From NCBI RefSeq assembly GCF_014905175.1, contig NC_057793.1:18208669-18272668 (forward strand): DNA of 64,000 bases, read 5' to 3'. The position numbers and the translations under genes are program-made. Below, piece after piece: positions 9,915 through 21,678 of the stretch. How positions within the stretch are numbered: the stretch's first letter is position 1; each line of letters opens with the position of its first letter. This stretch comes from Aphidius gifuensis (Eukaryota > Arthropoda > Insecta > Hymenoptera > Braconidae). The notes under the pieces were generated by a model, which saw nothing but the letters and a program-made list of their open reading frames with translations, searched no databases and was not told the DNA's origin.

Positions 9915-11329
9915 CGATCGTATATACTGGTATATGGGCTGGTTTTGTAGTTCATAGGGTCGGTTTTCACTCGCAGCTTCATGACGCGCGGCACCGAGCG
10001 TCTTGACGCAAAGCACCCGACTTCTTGACGCAAAGCACCCAACTTCTTGACGCAAAGTGTCCAGCTTCTTGACGCGCAGCATGAAACTTCATGACGCGCA
10101 GCTTGTTTTGACCGCCATTGTTGTTTACATTCTGTCAAAAAGGTCACATGTTTTAAATTTGACAGAATGTAAACAACAATGGCAGCCAAAACAAGCTGCG
10201 CGTTATGAAGTTTCATGCTGCGCTCAGCTGGTACTGCGGAGATGCTTTGCGTCAAAATCGGCTGCTGCGTCAAGACGCTGGTGTCGCGCGTCGGCAACCA
10301 TAATCATGGTAGAAATACTACAGGTATGGCAGTGCGCAGCCTGGTTTGGCCGCTGTGAATCGACCAATCAAAAGGTCGCCTTCTCGCCACAAAAATGGAA
10401 GACTTTATGCGCGCGCGATACAAATTTGTTAAGAATTTTCAAGTTTTCTTTAAATTTTTCAAAAGTTATATTTATTCAACTAGATTTGGTATATTTTATA
10501 ATGATTCACATACATCAATAATAAAAATTAATTATTTATATTAAATAAATGAATCCAAGTATAATAAATACAACACAACCTCTATTGTTTGTGGCATCAA
10601 AAAAAACAACAACAATGAAAATATTATAATTTATTTGTTAAACTGTCTTGGTTTTTTTATTTTTTTGATTTTTTATAAACATGCTCCACAAATATTTATT
10701 AGTATTTACAACAATATAAAAAATAGTTGTCAAAACAGTATGTTAGAGAGAGAGGATCTTATCATAGAGATTGCGTGTTAGAAAGAAAAGTAAAACAGCT
10801 CGATGGCGCGTTGATTGGTTGAAAAATGAGGCTGCACTTGAACGCGACGAAAAAAGCATGGACTACTGCCATACCTGCAGTCCAATTCACAGGGCATTAC
10901 AATTTAGGGCTTTTTTCCTCTACTGGTGGCGCTTGTAGAGCTTTTGTATGTGAAATCTATATAAAAAAAATTTGACAAGCGCCATTACCGGCAAAAAAAA
11001 GCCCTAAATTGTAAAAAATTTGCCCTGTGAATTGGACTGCTGCACCCGTATTCACAGGGCATTACAATTTAGGGCTTTTTTCCTCCACTGGCGGCGCTTG
11101 TGAGCTTTTGTATGTGAAATCTATATAAAAAAAATTTAACAAGCGCCATCAGTGGCAAAAAGAAGCCCTAAATTGTATAAAATTTGCCCTGTGAATACGG
11201 GTGCTGTAGTACTTCTACCATGGTCCATAGTTAAGTTAACATGGTATACTATAGTATTAGAAAGAGAAACGTTAGACTATACCAAAAACCTGTAACTATG
11301 GACTACAAAACCGGCCGTATACCCGATCG
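9915..11329. mobile_element. Nested inverted-repeat element with TTCTTGACGCAAAG repeats
   Basis: CGATCGTATATACTGG...GGTTTTGTAGTTCATAGG at the left is matched in inverse by the right end (11285-11329). Four copies of about 27 bp with core TTCTTGACGCAAAGCACCC lie at about 9996-10080. A strong palindrome centred near 10150 (TTTACATTCTGTCAAA and inverse) follows. A second inverted pair, CATGGTAGAAATACTACAGG at about 10303 and its inverse at about 10870/11207-11225, is split on the right by two hairpin MITEs. The 144- and 154-codon frames here run through the palindrome and are not credible proteins. Confidence 0.7.
10878..11203. mobile_element. Two adjacent hairpin MITEs with different ends
   Basis: Copy 10878-11039 has CAGTCCAATTCAC ends and copy 11043-11203 has CACCCGTATTCAC ends. 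The order is CTG, copy, CTG, copy, CTG (10875-10877, 11040-11042, 11204-11206). Removing both copies and two CTGs leaves an uninterrupted match to the partner repeat near 10318, so the pair entered at a CTG in that repeat. Confidence 0.88.
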
Positions 11330-11556
11330 TGGGAGATAACGTTTTGTCTACGTTTTGGGTGATCTTTGATGATCTTTGAAGGTTTTTACGGATCTTTAGA
11401 GATTTGTGACAATCTTTAAAGATCTTTCAGGATCTTTAGCGATGTGTCGAGGTTGATTTGATCTCTGAATATCACAGAATATATTTCAAGATCGTCCGTG
11501 AAGTAGAATACAACATGGCCAAGCAAAACGTTGCCAAGGCTTGGCTGCCTTGGTTT
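11330..11556. repeat. GATCTTTGA-type short repeats
   Basis: A stretch of imperfect GATCTTTGATGATCTTTGAA and GATCTTTAGAGATTTG reiterations. No gene is seen. Confidence 0.5.
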
Positions 11557-12011
11557 CAGTGTTGGGTAAATGGTCGATTTTAATTTATACTTTCATACCG
11601 GTATGAAGTATTAAAAACCAGTATATTACGGTATGAAAGTATGAAACTCAGAAACGCCCTCTATGGCATCAAAATTGTCTACCATACCAGCATAAAACTC
11701 TCGACTGTCAAATTTTTTGATGATATATTAATAGATGTATTACGGAATAAACAAATAATATGAACAATATTTGATTATAAAAACAACGACAGTAATGTAT
11801 TTCAATTTATTTGAACAGATGATAAGCTATTGACAAATGGCTTAGAAATGGATGTTAACTTCGCTGTTAATTTTTGAAGAAATTAATTCAGCCAAAGTAA
11901 TTAACATCTTTTCATAGCTACCATTTTCCTATAGCTTTTATTGATTTTAAATAAGAGCTATAGGAACAATATGAGCTAAGAAGGATGTTGCCACATGAAT
12001 TAATTTATACA

Positions 12012-12135
12012 GCACCTTACCCGTATTCAGAGGATGTTCTCATTAGGGCTTTTTCCGTGGCGCTTGTGAGACTTTTATATAGATTTTACATAGAAAACTT
12101 CACAAGCACCATCAGAAAAATTACCTATGAGAAAT
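12012..12135. mobile_element. Decayed hairpin MITE inside hAT copy 2
   Basis: CAGCACCTTACCCGTATTCA, then GAGGATGTTCTCATTAGGGC and a shortened inverted arm. Several internal deletions relative to other copies. Confidence 0.7.
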
Positions 12136-12182
12136 CCTCACAGGCTCTGAGTCAGAATTAATTTTGCCAAAGAAATAAACAA

Positions 12183-12412
12183 TGGGTGCTTTCCTTTAAT
12201 AAAAAATTTTTTTTCGTTTTGCAATTTCGCCCTGTAACACCGACTGAAAAACTAGAAACAGAAACAACGACAAAAGTGATAAATTTCTCTATGCAATATT
12301 CCAGGCTTTACAGTTTACGATAATGTGTGGTACGACCTATGTGACAATAACAAACAATCACAACAAGTCAATTTTCTATTTATTTCAGTTTGATATAAAC
12401 ATTGAATCAGCT
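12183..12412. mobile_element. Partial GGGGTGCATTCC MITE inside hAT copy 2
   Basis: It matches the left two-thirds of the 8470-8846 element, including GTGTGGTACGACCTATGTG. The right end is absent. Confidence 0.8.
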
Positions 12413-13580
12413 TTGCTCTGGCTTTTGTCTGGTTTTACTCTGGCTTTACTCTGGCTTTCCTCTGGCTTTTGTATTGCCAGAGATTAATGTGTTTTCTTTT
12501 TTTTTTCACGCGAAAAATTAATTATATTGATAAAAAAGTCTCTAAAAGTCGTTAAAATTCATTATAATTTATTATTGTTTATTAATAATTAGTGATATTG
12601 TTATAAATAAATGTTTTTTTTACAAGTCTGGCTTTCCTCTGGCTTTGCTCTGGCTTTTGTCTGGTTGTACTCTGGCTTTACTCTGGCTTTTGTATTGCCA
12701 GAGATTGATGTGTTTTTTTTGTTTTTTTTTCAAGCGAAAAATTAATTTTAATAATAAAAAGTCACTAAAAGTCATTAAAATTTATTAATTTATTATTGTT
12801 TATTAATAATTAGTGATATTGTTATAAATAAATGTTTTTTTTACAAGTCTGGCTTTACTCTGGCTTTGCTCTGGCTTTTGTCTGGTTTTACTCTGGCTTT
12901 ACTCTGGCTTTCCTCTGGCTTTTGTATTGCCAGAGATTGATGTGTTTTTTTTTTTTTTAAGCGAAAAATTAATTTTAACAATAAAAAAGTCTCTAAAAGT
13001 CATTAAAATTTATTAATTTATTATTGTTTATTAATAATTAGTGATATTGTTATAAATAAATGTCTTCTTTACAAGTCTGGCTTCACTCTGGCTTTCCTCT
13101 GGCTTTTGTATTGCCAGAGATTGATGTGTTTTTTTTTTTTTTTTCACGCGAAACATTAATTATATTAATAAAAAAGTCTCTAAAAATCATTAAAATTGAT
13201 TAATTTAATATTGTTTATTAATAGTTAGTGCTATTGTTATAAATAAATGTCTTTTTTACAAGTCTGGCTTTACTCTGGAAAAGGTCTGGATTTGCTATTG
13301 CTTCACGCTAGGGATTTTTGTGTTTAGCCGATTCAAGTCAACCGCAAGACGTCAAAATCTGTCAACTTTTACATTACTTGTTATACTTATATTTATCTCT
13401 TTACATCAATATTATTGCTAATTATAAGTTTAATAATAATTTAATTTGAATAATATATCCATATAAAGCCCAAATTTACGTTTGATATCGTTAATATTCT
13501 GTTTTTATTATCTCTGGCTTTGCTCTGGTTTTGCTCTGGCTTTATGACATAAGCGATCACGCCAGTTCTGCCAGGGCATA
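12413..13580. repeat. CTCTGGCTTT repeats in ~190-228-bp tandem units
   Basis: Clusters of CTCTGGCTTTGCTCTGGC-type repeats alternate with an AT-rich module containing TTATTAATAATTAGTGATAT. The marker TTACAAGTCTGGCTTT recurs near 12620, 12842, 13069 and 13259. The block sits inside hAT copy 2 and seems to be an independent insertion or internal amplification. Confidence 0.8.
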
Positions 13581-14732
13581 GCTTTTTATTTATTTTAATA
13601 AATAAATCGTCATAGGAAAAACGGTAGCTAACGAAAGGAAGTTGTCACATGTTAATTTATACGAAATTAATTTTGCCAGAGAAATTAACATATAGGAAAA
13701 TATTCCTTTTCCTTAATATTTTTCCCATAGCTTTTTATTTATTTAAATTAATAAAAAGTTATAGGAAAAATGGTAGCTAAGGAAAGGAAGTTGTTTACAT
13801 GTTGATTTATACAGAATTAATTCTGCCAAAGAAATAACTTGTAGCAACATCTTTCCCAGCTAATATTTTTCCGATAGCTTTTATTTATTTAAATAAATAA
13901 TGGTCACAAAAATGGTAGTTAAGGAAAGGAAGTTGTTATTTATATTTAAATTAATTTTGCCAGAGAAATTAACACATGTGATTGTCTTTTTTCTATTAAA
14001 TTATTTGTCTATAGCTTTTATTTGTTTAAATTAATAAAAAGCTATGGGAAAAATATTAGCTAAGGAAAGGATGTTGTCTACGTATTAATTTCTTTGGCAA
14101 AATTAATTTCGTATAAATTAACATGTGACAACTTCCTTTCCTTAGCTACCATTTTCCTTATAGCTTTTTATTTGTTTAAATTAATAAAAAGCTATGGGAA
14201 AAGTATTAGCTAAGGAAAAGATGTTGCCTACATATTAATTTCTTTGGCTAAATTAATATTTTATGAATTAACATGTAAACAACATTCTGTCGATAGACAT
14301 TTTTCTAATAGGTTTTTACATAAATAAACAAATAAAAAACTATGGAAAAAAATAACTAAGGAGAGGATGTTGCCACATGTTGATTTATAAAGAATTAATT
14401 GAGCTAAAGGAATTAACAGATAAGCCACATCCTTTCCTTAGACATTTGTCAATAGCTTTTAATATATTCAATAAATTCATTACTACTGACAAATGTCTGA
14501 GAAAAGGATGAAGATTATTACTATTATGCTATAATTAAAGGAATGATATTTTTAAATTCAAATTATGAGGAATTAAAAATGGTGTGTGACGTGATATACG
14601 AAAATTCCTACAGATGGCGTTACTAACGCGGTATGAAAGTATGAAACCTCCGCGGTATTTTACCGGTATTATACCGAGGTTTACGACCGGTATGATACCG
14701 CGGTATTATACAAACCCAACACTGCTTGGTTT

Positions 14733-15104
14733 ATGCTTTACCCAGGCTACCAATACTAGGCAAAGCATTGGCCGCCAAAACTTTCAAAAATTTATTAATT
14801 TCATAAAAAAAAAAAATACTTTACAATTGCTTGAAGAATAAATGTCTTTGAATCTACAGAATAACAACGAAAAAAATTACTTTCCAATTTGTTATATTAT
14901 AAGGGGTGCATTCCTTTAAGGTATTAATCTCGGCCAGTCACTAAATATGAAAATGCTTTGAAATTTTTACAGTAGATTCTTGAAATACTGATACATTTTA
15001 TGTAATTTTTTGGTAATTACAAAGAAACGTTTTTTGGTTTAGTAAGAAACAAAACAAAACGTATGGAAAAAAATTAAAGAGGTTTGGAGCTTAGTTTTTT
15101 TAGA
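14733..15104. mobile_element. Partial MITE ends and a copy of the 4961 element's left part
   Basis: AAGGGGTGCATTCCTTTAA near 14904 is a single end of the 8470 family. From about 14928 the sequence (CTCGGCCAGTCACTAA onward) parallels 4973-5275 with internal deletion. No gene. Confidence 0.65.
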
Positions 15105-18100
15105 ATCCATTTATAAAAAAGAGAATGAAGCCTCTCTTCGAGCTATTTAATTGGCTGTTTATAATAATTCATTTATTTTTTTTTTTATTCATTTATTTTT
15201 CATTCTGTTTATTCGTTGCTATGTGTATCCGTTGTTATTTTTTTTTTGTTTATGTTATCGTAAACATTATAATAATTTTATTGAAAAATAAAAACCAAAT
15301 ACATTCCGATAAGTAGTAGTAAGAAGTATGTATGTAATAAACAAGGCCGCAAAGTTCGGTCAATTTTCGGGGCGCTTTCATTTTGTGAGTATACCGGTGT
15401 AAATAAAACAAATAATATAGTACCAATACGTCAAATGGGTATGTTTGTACGAACGGGTACTGTACTCGTTTGTTTATTTTAAAAATATGGAGGTTGTTGT
15501 TGTTAGGTTAAAAATCAGACCGTACACGGTCTACTAAAACTGTAGATACAAATTTTAAAAATTTAAATAATTAACCACATAAAAATTGCATCGTATACGG
15601 TGTACGTCATTGGAAATTGAACCGTGTAATTAATGTGTATTAATTTTTAAAAGCGCCATGCAATTGTTTATCAAATATTTTTATTAACAATTGCATGGTG
15701 CCTTCAAATATTAACATTTTTTAATAATTTTTTTTTTGTTTTAAAGAGCAGAACTGTTACGTCTTGGTATAAGTAATAATTAATAATCAATAATAAATAA
15801 TAAATTAACAAATTCAATAGATGCCGAACAAGCAATAAAATTTTTCTTTTTTTATAATAAATTATTTATTTTTATTTTTTATTTTCACACGGAATAAAAA
15901 TTCATATTTTGCATTTTTTATAAAACAATTTATTTTTATATTTTTTATATAAATTTTGGTAAGCAGTTTTCAAAGTCACCTCTGCAACGCGAGATGCCAC
16001 ATCCGTTGAAGTTGCTAAATTATTATTTATTAAGTGTTTAAACAATTACAATATGCTGACTACTATGGGAACCATTGTATTTCATTGGTGCAAGAAATGG
16101 CACCACTTTTCATCCCTACCTAATAATTAAATTTTATGGGAATAATTTTATTTTTAATTTTAAGGAGCGTCACTGTCGCGATGACTTTAATCTGAACAAC
16201 ATCTAATTAAAATATTAAATCAATTTAATTCAAAACAAATACTTAGTAATATTTCATAAATTTATATTATATTATTGATCATATTAATTGATAAAATTTT
16301 AAACAAAATAAATTTAATCCTTTTGAAGAAGTTAATAAATAACATATAATATTATCAGTGCATAAAAAAAACTAAATTGAATAACTGTGTCAAATAATTA
16401 TTCCTACAAAATATACCCTTCCTAAATCCTAACATTGACTGTGAATTTCTCCGGGGTGTTGTTTTCTGTGCTACGAGTTGTGTTACCTATTGGATTATTC
16501 GGAAATTTTCAACATCATCAGGCGACCATCCGGATTGACACGCTCTCTATAAATTATTTTTGGATAACCAACAACAACAAGGTAGAATCTACAAAATTTA
16601 CACATTCCCTCCTAACCCGTTACCCTGTAGGGAATAACAAAATACGAGAATTTTGTATAAAACGTTAAATATCAAGTTGATTGAATTAAATTAGTCCTAA
16701 GAAATTATATTATTATTTTTCAAGTTAAATATTCTTCTTTTCTTTTGTTATTTCATAGACTAATTTAATTAAATCAACCTGGTACGTAACAAGAACAAAG
16801 GCTAATTTGTACCGATAAAACTAGAATTTGTACCTCAATAATAATAATAAAAAAACAAGTTACTCTGAAATATCAATTGATAATACTTCATTATTATTTT
16901 TGAGGTACAAATTGTAAATTTATCGGTACAAATTAGCTTTCGTTTTGTTCTTTAGAATAAAAAAAAAATTATTGAAAAATATTGATTTTTAAAGGCGCCA
17001 TGCAATTGTTTATCAAATATTTTTATTAACAATTGCATGGCGCCTTTAAAAATCAATATTTTTTTTTTATTTCAAAGAACAGAACAAGAGCTAATTTGTA
17101 CCGATCAAATAAGAATTTGTACCTCAATAATTAAAGTAGATATGCAATTGTTAATTATCATTTTGGAGTAAATAATTTTTTTTTGTTGTTATTCTTGAGG
17201 TACTTACAAATTCCGGGATTGGCGGTACGAATTAGTACAAATTATTCTGCGTCTGTAGCAATTTTTTTTACCCTCCTAAGTCATCTAGAAAAAAAGTTGA
17301 TATTTAAGCCTTTCTGGACCCTTTCATTTTGAGGTACGAATTAAATTAATGGTGGTACAAATTAGTACAAATCAAGACGCTTCTAATGAGTATCCTAGAT
17401 AATTTTTCTAGGACTTATGCAGGCCAGATTCACGCACCCATACTCGAAGCCAAAAAGTTGGTCTTCATCTTCGACAGCCTCCAATACATTTTTATCCATG
17501 TCAATTTTATTTTTATTATTACTATGAAAAAATCGGCTAATGAGTTCGTCTGGAATATATTAAAGTATGCCAGTAATCCAGTATGAAGAAAGATGTCAAC
17601 TAGAAATGTCAAGTAAAAATAAAATTAACATGGATAAAAATGTTTAATTTAATATAGAAAATATTGCTGAGAATTAATCTAGACTGAAAATTGGGTTGAG
17701 GAATTAATCTAGATTACGAATTAATTAATTTGATTACATCTTTTTCTTAGCTACATTTGCCAATGGATTTTTAATGACTAATTATGGCAATTGTTGCTAA
17801 AGAAAGAATGTGATTAAATAAATTAATTAGTAATCTCAAGAAATTATTCAGCAATATTTTTTTGGTCACATTCTTTTCTTAGCAACATTTGCTATAATTA
17901 TTTGACACAATAATTCTAATTTAATATAAAAAATATTGTTGTGAAATTAATCTAGATTATAAACTAATTTTTTTGGTTACCTTATTTCTTTAGCAACATT
18001 TGCCAATAGTTATTTAACTAATTAAATATGGCAAACGTTGACAGCCAAATAAATTAATTCGTAATCTAAATTATTTTATCAGCAATATTTTCCATAATTA

Positions 18101-18365
18101 TAGCAATTTATTATGGCAAATATTGCTAAGAATTAATGAAAATTGTTAATTTATTTATTACATACATACTTCTTACTATTGACTACTTTCGTACATCATT
18201 GACAAAACATCACATATAAGCAAAAATAAAATAACAACGGGTACACATAGCAACGGATAAACAAAATAAAAAATGAATTATAATTAAACAAAAATAAATG
18301 AATTATTATGAACGGCCAATCAAATAGCTCGAAGAGAGGCTTCATTCTCCTTTTTATATAAGGAT
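15105..18365. mobile_element. 3.26-kb inverted-repeat element
   Basis: Terminal arms of about 200 bp are inverted: AGAGAATGAAGCCTCTCTTC near 15119 and its inverse near 18347, continuing through the GTTGCTATGTGTATCCGTTG region. The interior has more hairpins: GGCGCCATGCAATTGTTTAT with its inverse at 15650-15705 and 16993-17045, and paired AATTTGTACC/GGTACAAATT sequences at 16800-17350. Around 17690-18130 are CTTAGCTACATTTGCCAA repeats. Short ORFs (16435-16668, 17386-17586) have no recognisable features. No transposase is seen. Confidence 0.75.
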
Positions 18366-18972
18366 AAACAATTTATTAACTTTATGAGATCTTTTTTTTT
18401 TTTATAAAAATTTTTTTTATTTTTATTTACTTAATAAACAATAACAATTTCAAATAAAATTTGACTACAAAATCTCTAAAAACTAACCAAAAAAAAAAAA
18501 AATATCCACTATCATACTCTCCAAAATTTTTAATGAATTTTATTTCTTCATTTTTAATTATATAATTAATTGTTAATAACAATATAGAAACCTTTAACCT
18601 ACTCTGTCATATTTATATCAACAATTTAACAAAAAATAAATTTCTCATTTGAAAAAAAAAAGCAACAAATTTTAGGTTATTTTTATTATGATTTTATACT
18701 TTTATTTTATTATTTTATTTTTACTGACCTTTACACCGCAGTTCTCTAACAATTACCAAATGAAAATGACTCTATAATACTCGATAATTATTAATTAATG
18801 ATGAATTTTAGAAGCGGAATGAAAATATTCGACACATGACATTTTACACTTTTTATAATATTTTTTTTAATTCTGGAATTCTCTTTTCGTTATGCTTCGT
18901 TCAACAAAATTCATGATGGTACAGTCATCTAGCACTGTCATATTAAATTAGTTATAACTGATGGTAACAAAT
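18366..18972. other. AT-rich spacer, nothing recognised
   Basis: No ORF, inverted repeat or tandem array that I can support. Confidence 0.4.
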
Positions 18973-18992
18973 TCCTTGGTGAAAAAAATCGG

Positions 18993-19152
18993 CACCCGTA
19001 TTCACAGGGCATTACAATTTAGGGCTTTTTCCTCCACTGGCAGCGCTTGTGAGCTTTTGTATGTGAAATCTATATAAAAAAAATTTGACAAGTGCCATCA
19101 GTGGCCAAAAGAAGCCCTAAATTGTATAAAATTTGCTCTGTGATTACGGGTG
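18993..19152. mobile_element. Hairpin MITE flanked by CGG and CCG
   Basis: CACCCGTATTCACAGGGC to CTGTGATTACGGGTG. The flanking triplets CGG (18990-18992) and CCG (19153-19155) are complementary, so here the inverted repeat effectively extends by three bases. Confidence 0.85.
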
Positions 19153-19867
19153 CCGGCAGATTCTGATAGATTTTGGTAGATTCTGCAAGATTCGACAAAA
19201 TACTGTCAGCCAAATACTCGACTATTAACAATCTGCCAGATTCTGTCAGATTTTGCCAGCCAAATACTCGTCTTTCAACAGTCTGCTAGATTCTGTCATC
19301 CACATATTCGACTTCAAACAGTCTGCCAGATTCTGCCAGCCACATATTCGACTATCAACAGTCTGCCAGATTCTACCAGTTTAATTTATAAATATTATTT
19401 TTTTTTTAATAAATTGATTTTTTTGAATTAGTACAACTGATTAGGAGACATCAAGTCGTCATCGAATTATTAGTATGTTATAATTCATTTTTCTATAGCT
19501 CATTTATCGTTATTTTACGTTAGTTGTTATTCAACGATTCTCACATGTGCTCTCGTCAGAGTTAATTCTCATATATAGGAACTGAGATTATGATACTTAT
19601 AAAAATTTATAAGAACATATTCAATTTTAAAAAAAAAAATGCAACGCTTCGAGATTGAAGTTTCTTCATACCTTACTGTGATGTTTGTAATAACCACAAT
19701 CATTCGTCCAGAATTTTGTTTTTTTTTAGAATTTTTTGGTGAAAATAGTCTGGCAGATTATGTCAGATTCTTACGGATTTTGGTATTTTCCTACAGATTT
19801 TGGCAGATTCTCACAGATTCTAGCAGATTCTTACAGATTATGGCAGATTTTTACAGATTCAGACCAG

Positions 19868-20027
19868 CACCCGTATTCAGAGGATGTTCTCATTAGGGCG
19901 TTTTTTTTCCGATGGTGGCGTTTGTGAAGCCTTCCTATGTGAAATCTATATAAAAAAAATTTTGACAAGCGCCATCAGCGGAAAAAAAAGCCCTAATGAG
20001 AACATTTTTGCCCCGTGAATACGGGTG
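19868..20027. mobile_element. Hairpin MITE flanked by CAG and CTG
   Basis: CACCCGTATTCAGAGGATG to CCCGTGAATACGGGTG with flanks CAG (19865-19867) and CTG (20028-20030). The outermost bases of the two arms differ slightly (CAGAGG against CGTG), so this copy mixes two end types. Confidence 0.85.
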
Positions 20028-20078
20028 CTGCTTTTGGAACAACTGCCAGATTCTGCCAGTTTTTTTTCACCAGGGTTA

Positions 20079-20228
20079 CCAGCTGCGTATTTTTTCAGTA
20101 CCATTAAAAATTAAAAGATCTGCTTGCCACGTTTCATCGAGACCTCTTATATCTACATGACGTCGAATATAATTTCTACGTGCTGGCCTATGAAGTTCTT
20201 CAACTACTTGAGCTTTTTTGTCCTCCAT
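20079..20228 (-). pseudogene. Retrovirus-type integrase, N-terminal remnant (Polinton/adintovirus-like)
   Basis: The frame from the ATG at 20228 includes VEELHRPARR and LDETWQADL, which I recognise from the start of integrase proteins of Polinton/Maverick and adintovirus-like elements; the D of WQADL would be the first catalytic aspartate of the rve core. Similarity stops right after this, and by 20078 the sequence is the end of the CCTTGGTG element, so the rest of the catalytic core is absent. The start overlaps the end of the upstream coiled-coil gene by 29 bp, which suggests the compact order was original. Integration of the ancestral virus or transposon would have needed this enzyme. Confidence 0.7.
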
Positions 20229-20940
20229 TAATTAACTCTTTTAATTGAAAATTAATTTCTGAAATATTTATTGAATTTGAGTTTTTTGAATTTTTTTCAG
20301 AGTTTTCTTGAATATTTTTTTCTAAATAACTCAATTTATTTTTGATGTTGTGTGTAAAAATTTTTATGTCGCTGTTAGCTCCTTCTAAAATATTGAGCTT
20401 ATTTTCTAGATTTTTTAAAGATCCAGTAAAGTTTTGATTATCACTTTCAAACTTATTTAAAATTGAAACTCGGTTTTCGAGATTTGTAATTAAATTTACG
20501 ATAGAATTTTTATTGGTATCCAATTCAACTACTTTTTTATCAAGCTGATAAATTACATCAGCGTTACGCGTTGCAAGATCTTGTAGGGATTCAATCAGAA
20601 TAGATTGATTGTTTTGATTTATTTTTATTTCAGATTTAAGTGAATCTATGAGTGTAGTATTAGTATCAGCTATATCTCTCAAAGACGATGTTATTCGATA
20701 CAAAGCTCGTGTCTCTTCTTTTACAATATTGCGTACTATTTTTACCGATGCTGCATCTGTAATTAATACAGGATCAGCGATATTACACAGTCTTCGATAA
20801 TTAATATCATAATGTCCGTCTTTTGTTATTTTAAAACCCTCACCAGGAGGTACACGCGTACCCTTAGCTTTTATTTTACTTTGTGCTAATTGGCGTCCGA
20901 AAACATCGATTCTCATGTTTGTTTGATCGATGGATATCAA
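20200..20940 (-). CDS. Coiled-coil protein of the virus-like element (246 aa)
   Basis: This frame is open for its whole length. Residues 1-70 (with IDVFGRQL and GEGFKITKDGHYDI) resemble a conserved head that I recall from small proteins in insect Polinton-like clusters, where it lies next to the DUF8207 gene. From about residue 75 onward the sequence is mainly heptad-like and rich in N, K, E and L, so a long coiled coil and perhaps a trimeric fibre-like or structural role is possible, though this is inference. The Asn/Ser-rich tail ends in SSSS. It sits 28 bp downstream of the DUF8207 reading frame's end and overlaps the integrase start. It is the least damaged gene of the cluster. Confidence 0.65.
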   Translation of the reverse strand: MISIDQTNMRIDVFGRQLAQSKIKAKGTRVPPGEGFKITKDGHYDINYRRLCNIADPVLITDAASVKIVRNIVKEETRALYRITSSLRDIADTNTTLIDSLKSEIKINQNNQSILIESLQDLATRNADVIYQLDKKVVELDTNKNSIVNLITNLENRVSILNKFESDNQNFTGSLKNLENKLNILEGANSDIKIFTHNIKNKLSYLEKNIQENSEKNSKNSNSINISEINFQLKELINGGQKSSSS

Positions 20941-20968
20941 CTCAATAAATTTATGTTATGCACATTAA

Positions 20969-21611
20969 TTAATAGATTATTTCAGCCTCTTTCAATTCTT
21001 CTATAATTAAAATTATTTCATTATTATTTCCATGATTTCCAGCTGCTTGAGAAGCTATCAAAAGTCTAAGACGATCAATAAGCTCATTGGGATTATCCCA
21101 ATAAACATAATCAATTGCAGAATTACCAGTAATTTAATATTTAGGCAAGCCGGAGCCTTGATGTGTTATTGAGTTGATGAACGGTAAAATATATTTTCCT
21201 TATATTTTTCAGTATTTTCGGTTCTTAAATCACCTTTTGGGTCATAATATTTATGATGAATATTTGTTAATTTTATAATATCAATAAAATTTTTTTCATC
21301 ATTTTTTTCAATCATTGATGCATTGGGGCTACTTGAAAATAATAATTCTAGTAAGCCTGGTGTTTCATCATATATTGTATTAGCAATATGAATTTTATTA
21401 TCTTTAAATTCAACTTGTAAATTTCCAAATTTAAGCATATTATCTTGTTTTAATTTCCGAATACTATAACCACTATCTGGATGCTTTTGTCTATTAAGTT
21501 GTTTTAAATATTTTTGAGTATATTTTGGAGTAGATTGAAGCGTTTCATTTAAACTATTATCAGAGCCCAGAGCACTTGCAAACGATGAATCCGCCATTTG
21601 ATTTTCTCGAC

Positions 21612-21678
<67 letters not shown>

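Larger units (their letters stand above)
11557..14724. mobile_element. Non-autonomous hAT-type element, copy 2 (3,168 bp)
   Basis: It has the same ends as copy 1 (CAGTGTTGGGTAAATGG and CAAACCCAACACTG) and a perfect 8-bp duplication CTTGGTTT (11549-11556 and 14725-14732). It shares the CCGGTATGAAA palindromes and the hairpin array of copy 1 and is about 1.9 kb longer. The extra length is a decayed hairpin MITE, part of a GGGGTGCATTCC MITE and a CTCTGGCTTT repeat block. No transposase. Confidence 0.93.
18973..20078. mobile_element. CCTTGGTGAAAAAA / CAGATTCTG element with two nested hairpin MITEs
   Basis: The left end CCTTGGTGAAAAAAATC is inverted at the right as TTTTTTTTCACCAGGG. Both ends also abut GGTAAC/GTTACC. 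The subterminal DNA on both sides is built of CAGATTCTGCCAGATTCTG repeats. One hairpin MITE (18993-19152) sits within the left terminal repeat and another (19868-20027) near the right end. The right end lies next to a truncated viral integrase gene. Confidence 0.8.

Noticed and set aside
9863..10521. 144- and 154-codon frames on both strands
   Set aside because: They run through a palindrome and a short tandem repeat of a transposon; the peptides mirror each other and resemble no family.
16435..17612. Short frames inside the 15105-18365 element
   Set aside because: No transposase signature (no DDE/D motif region, no zinc finger) and lengths expected by chance.
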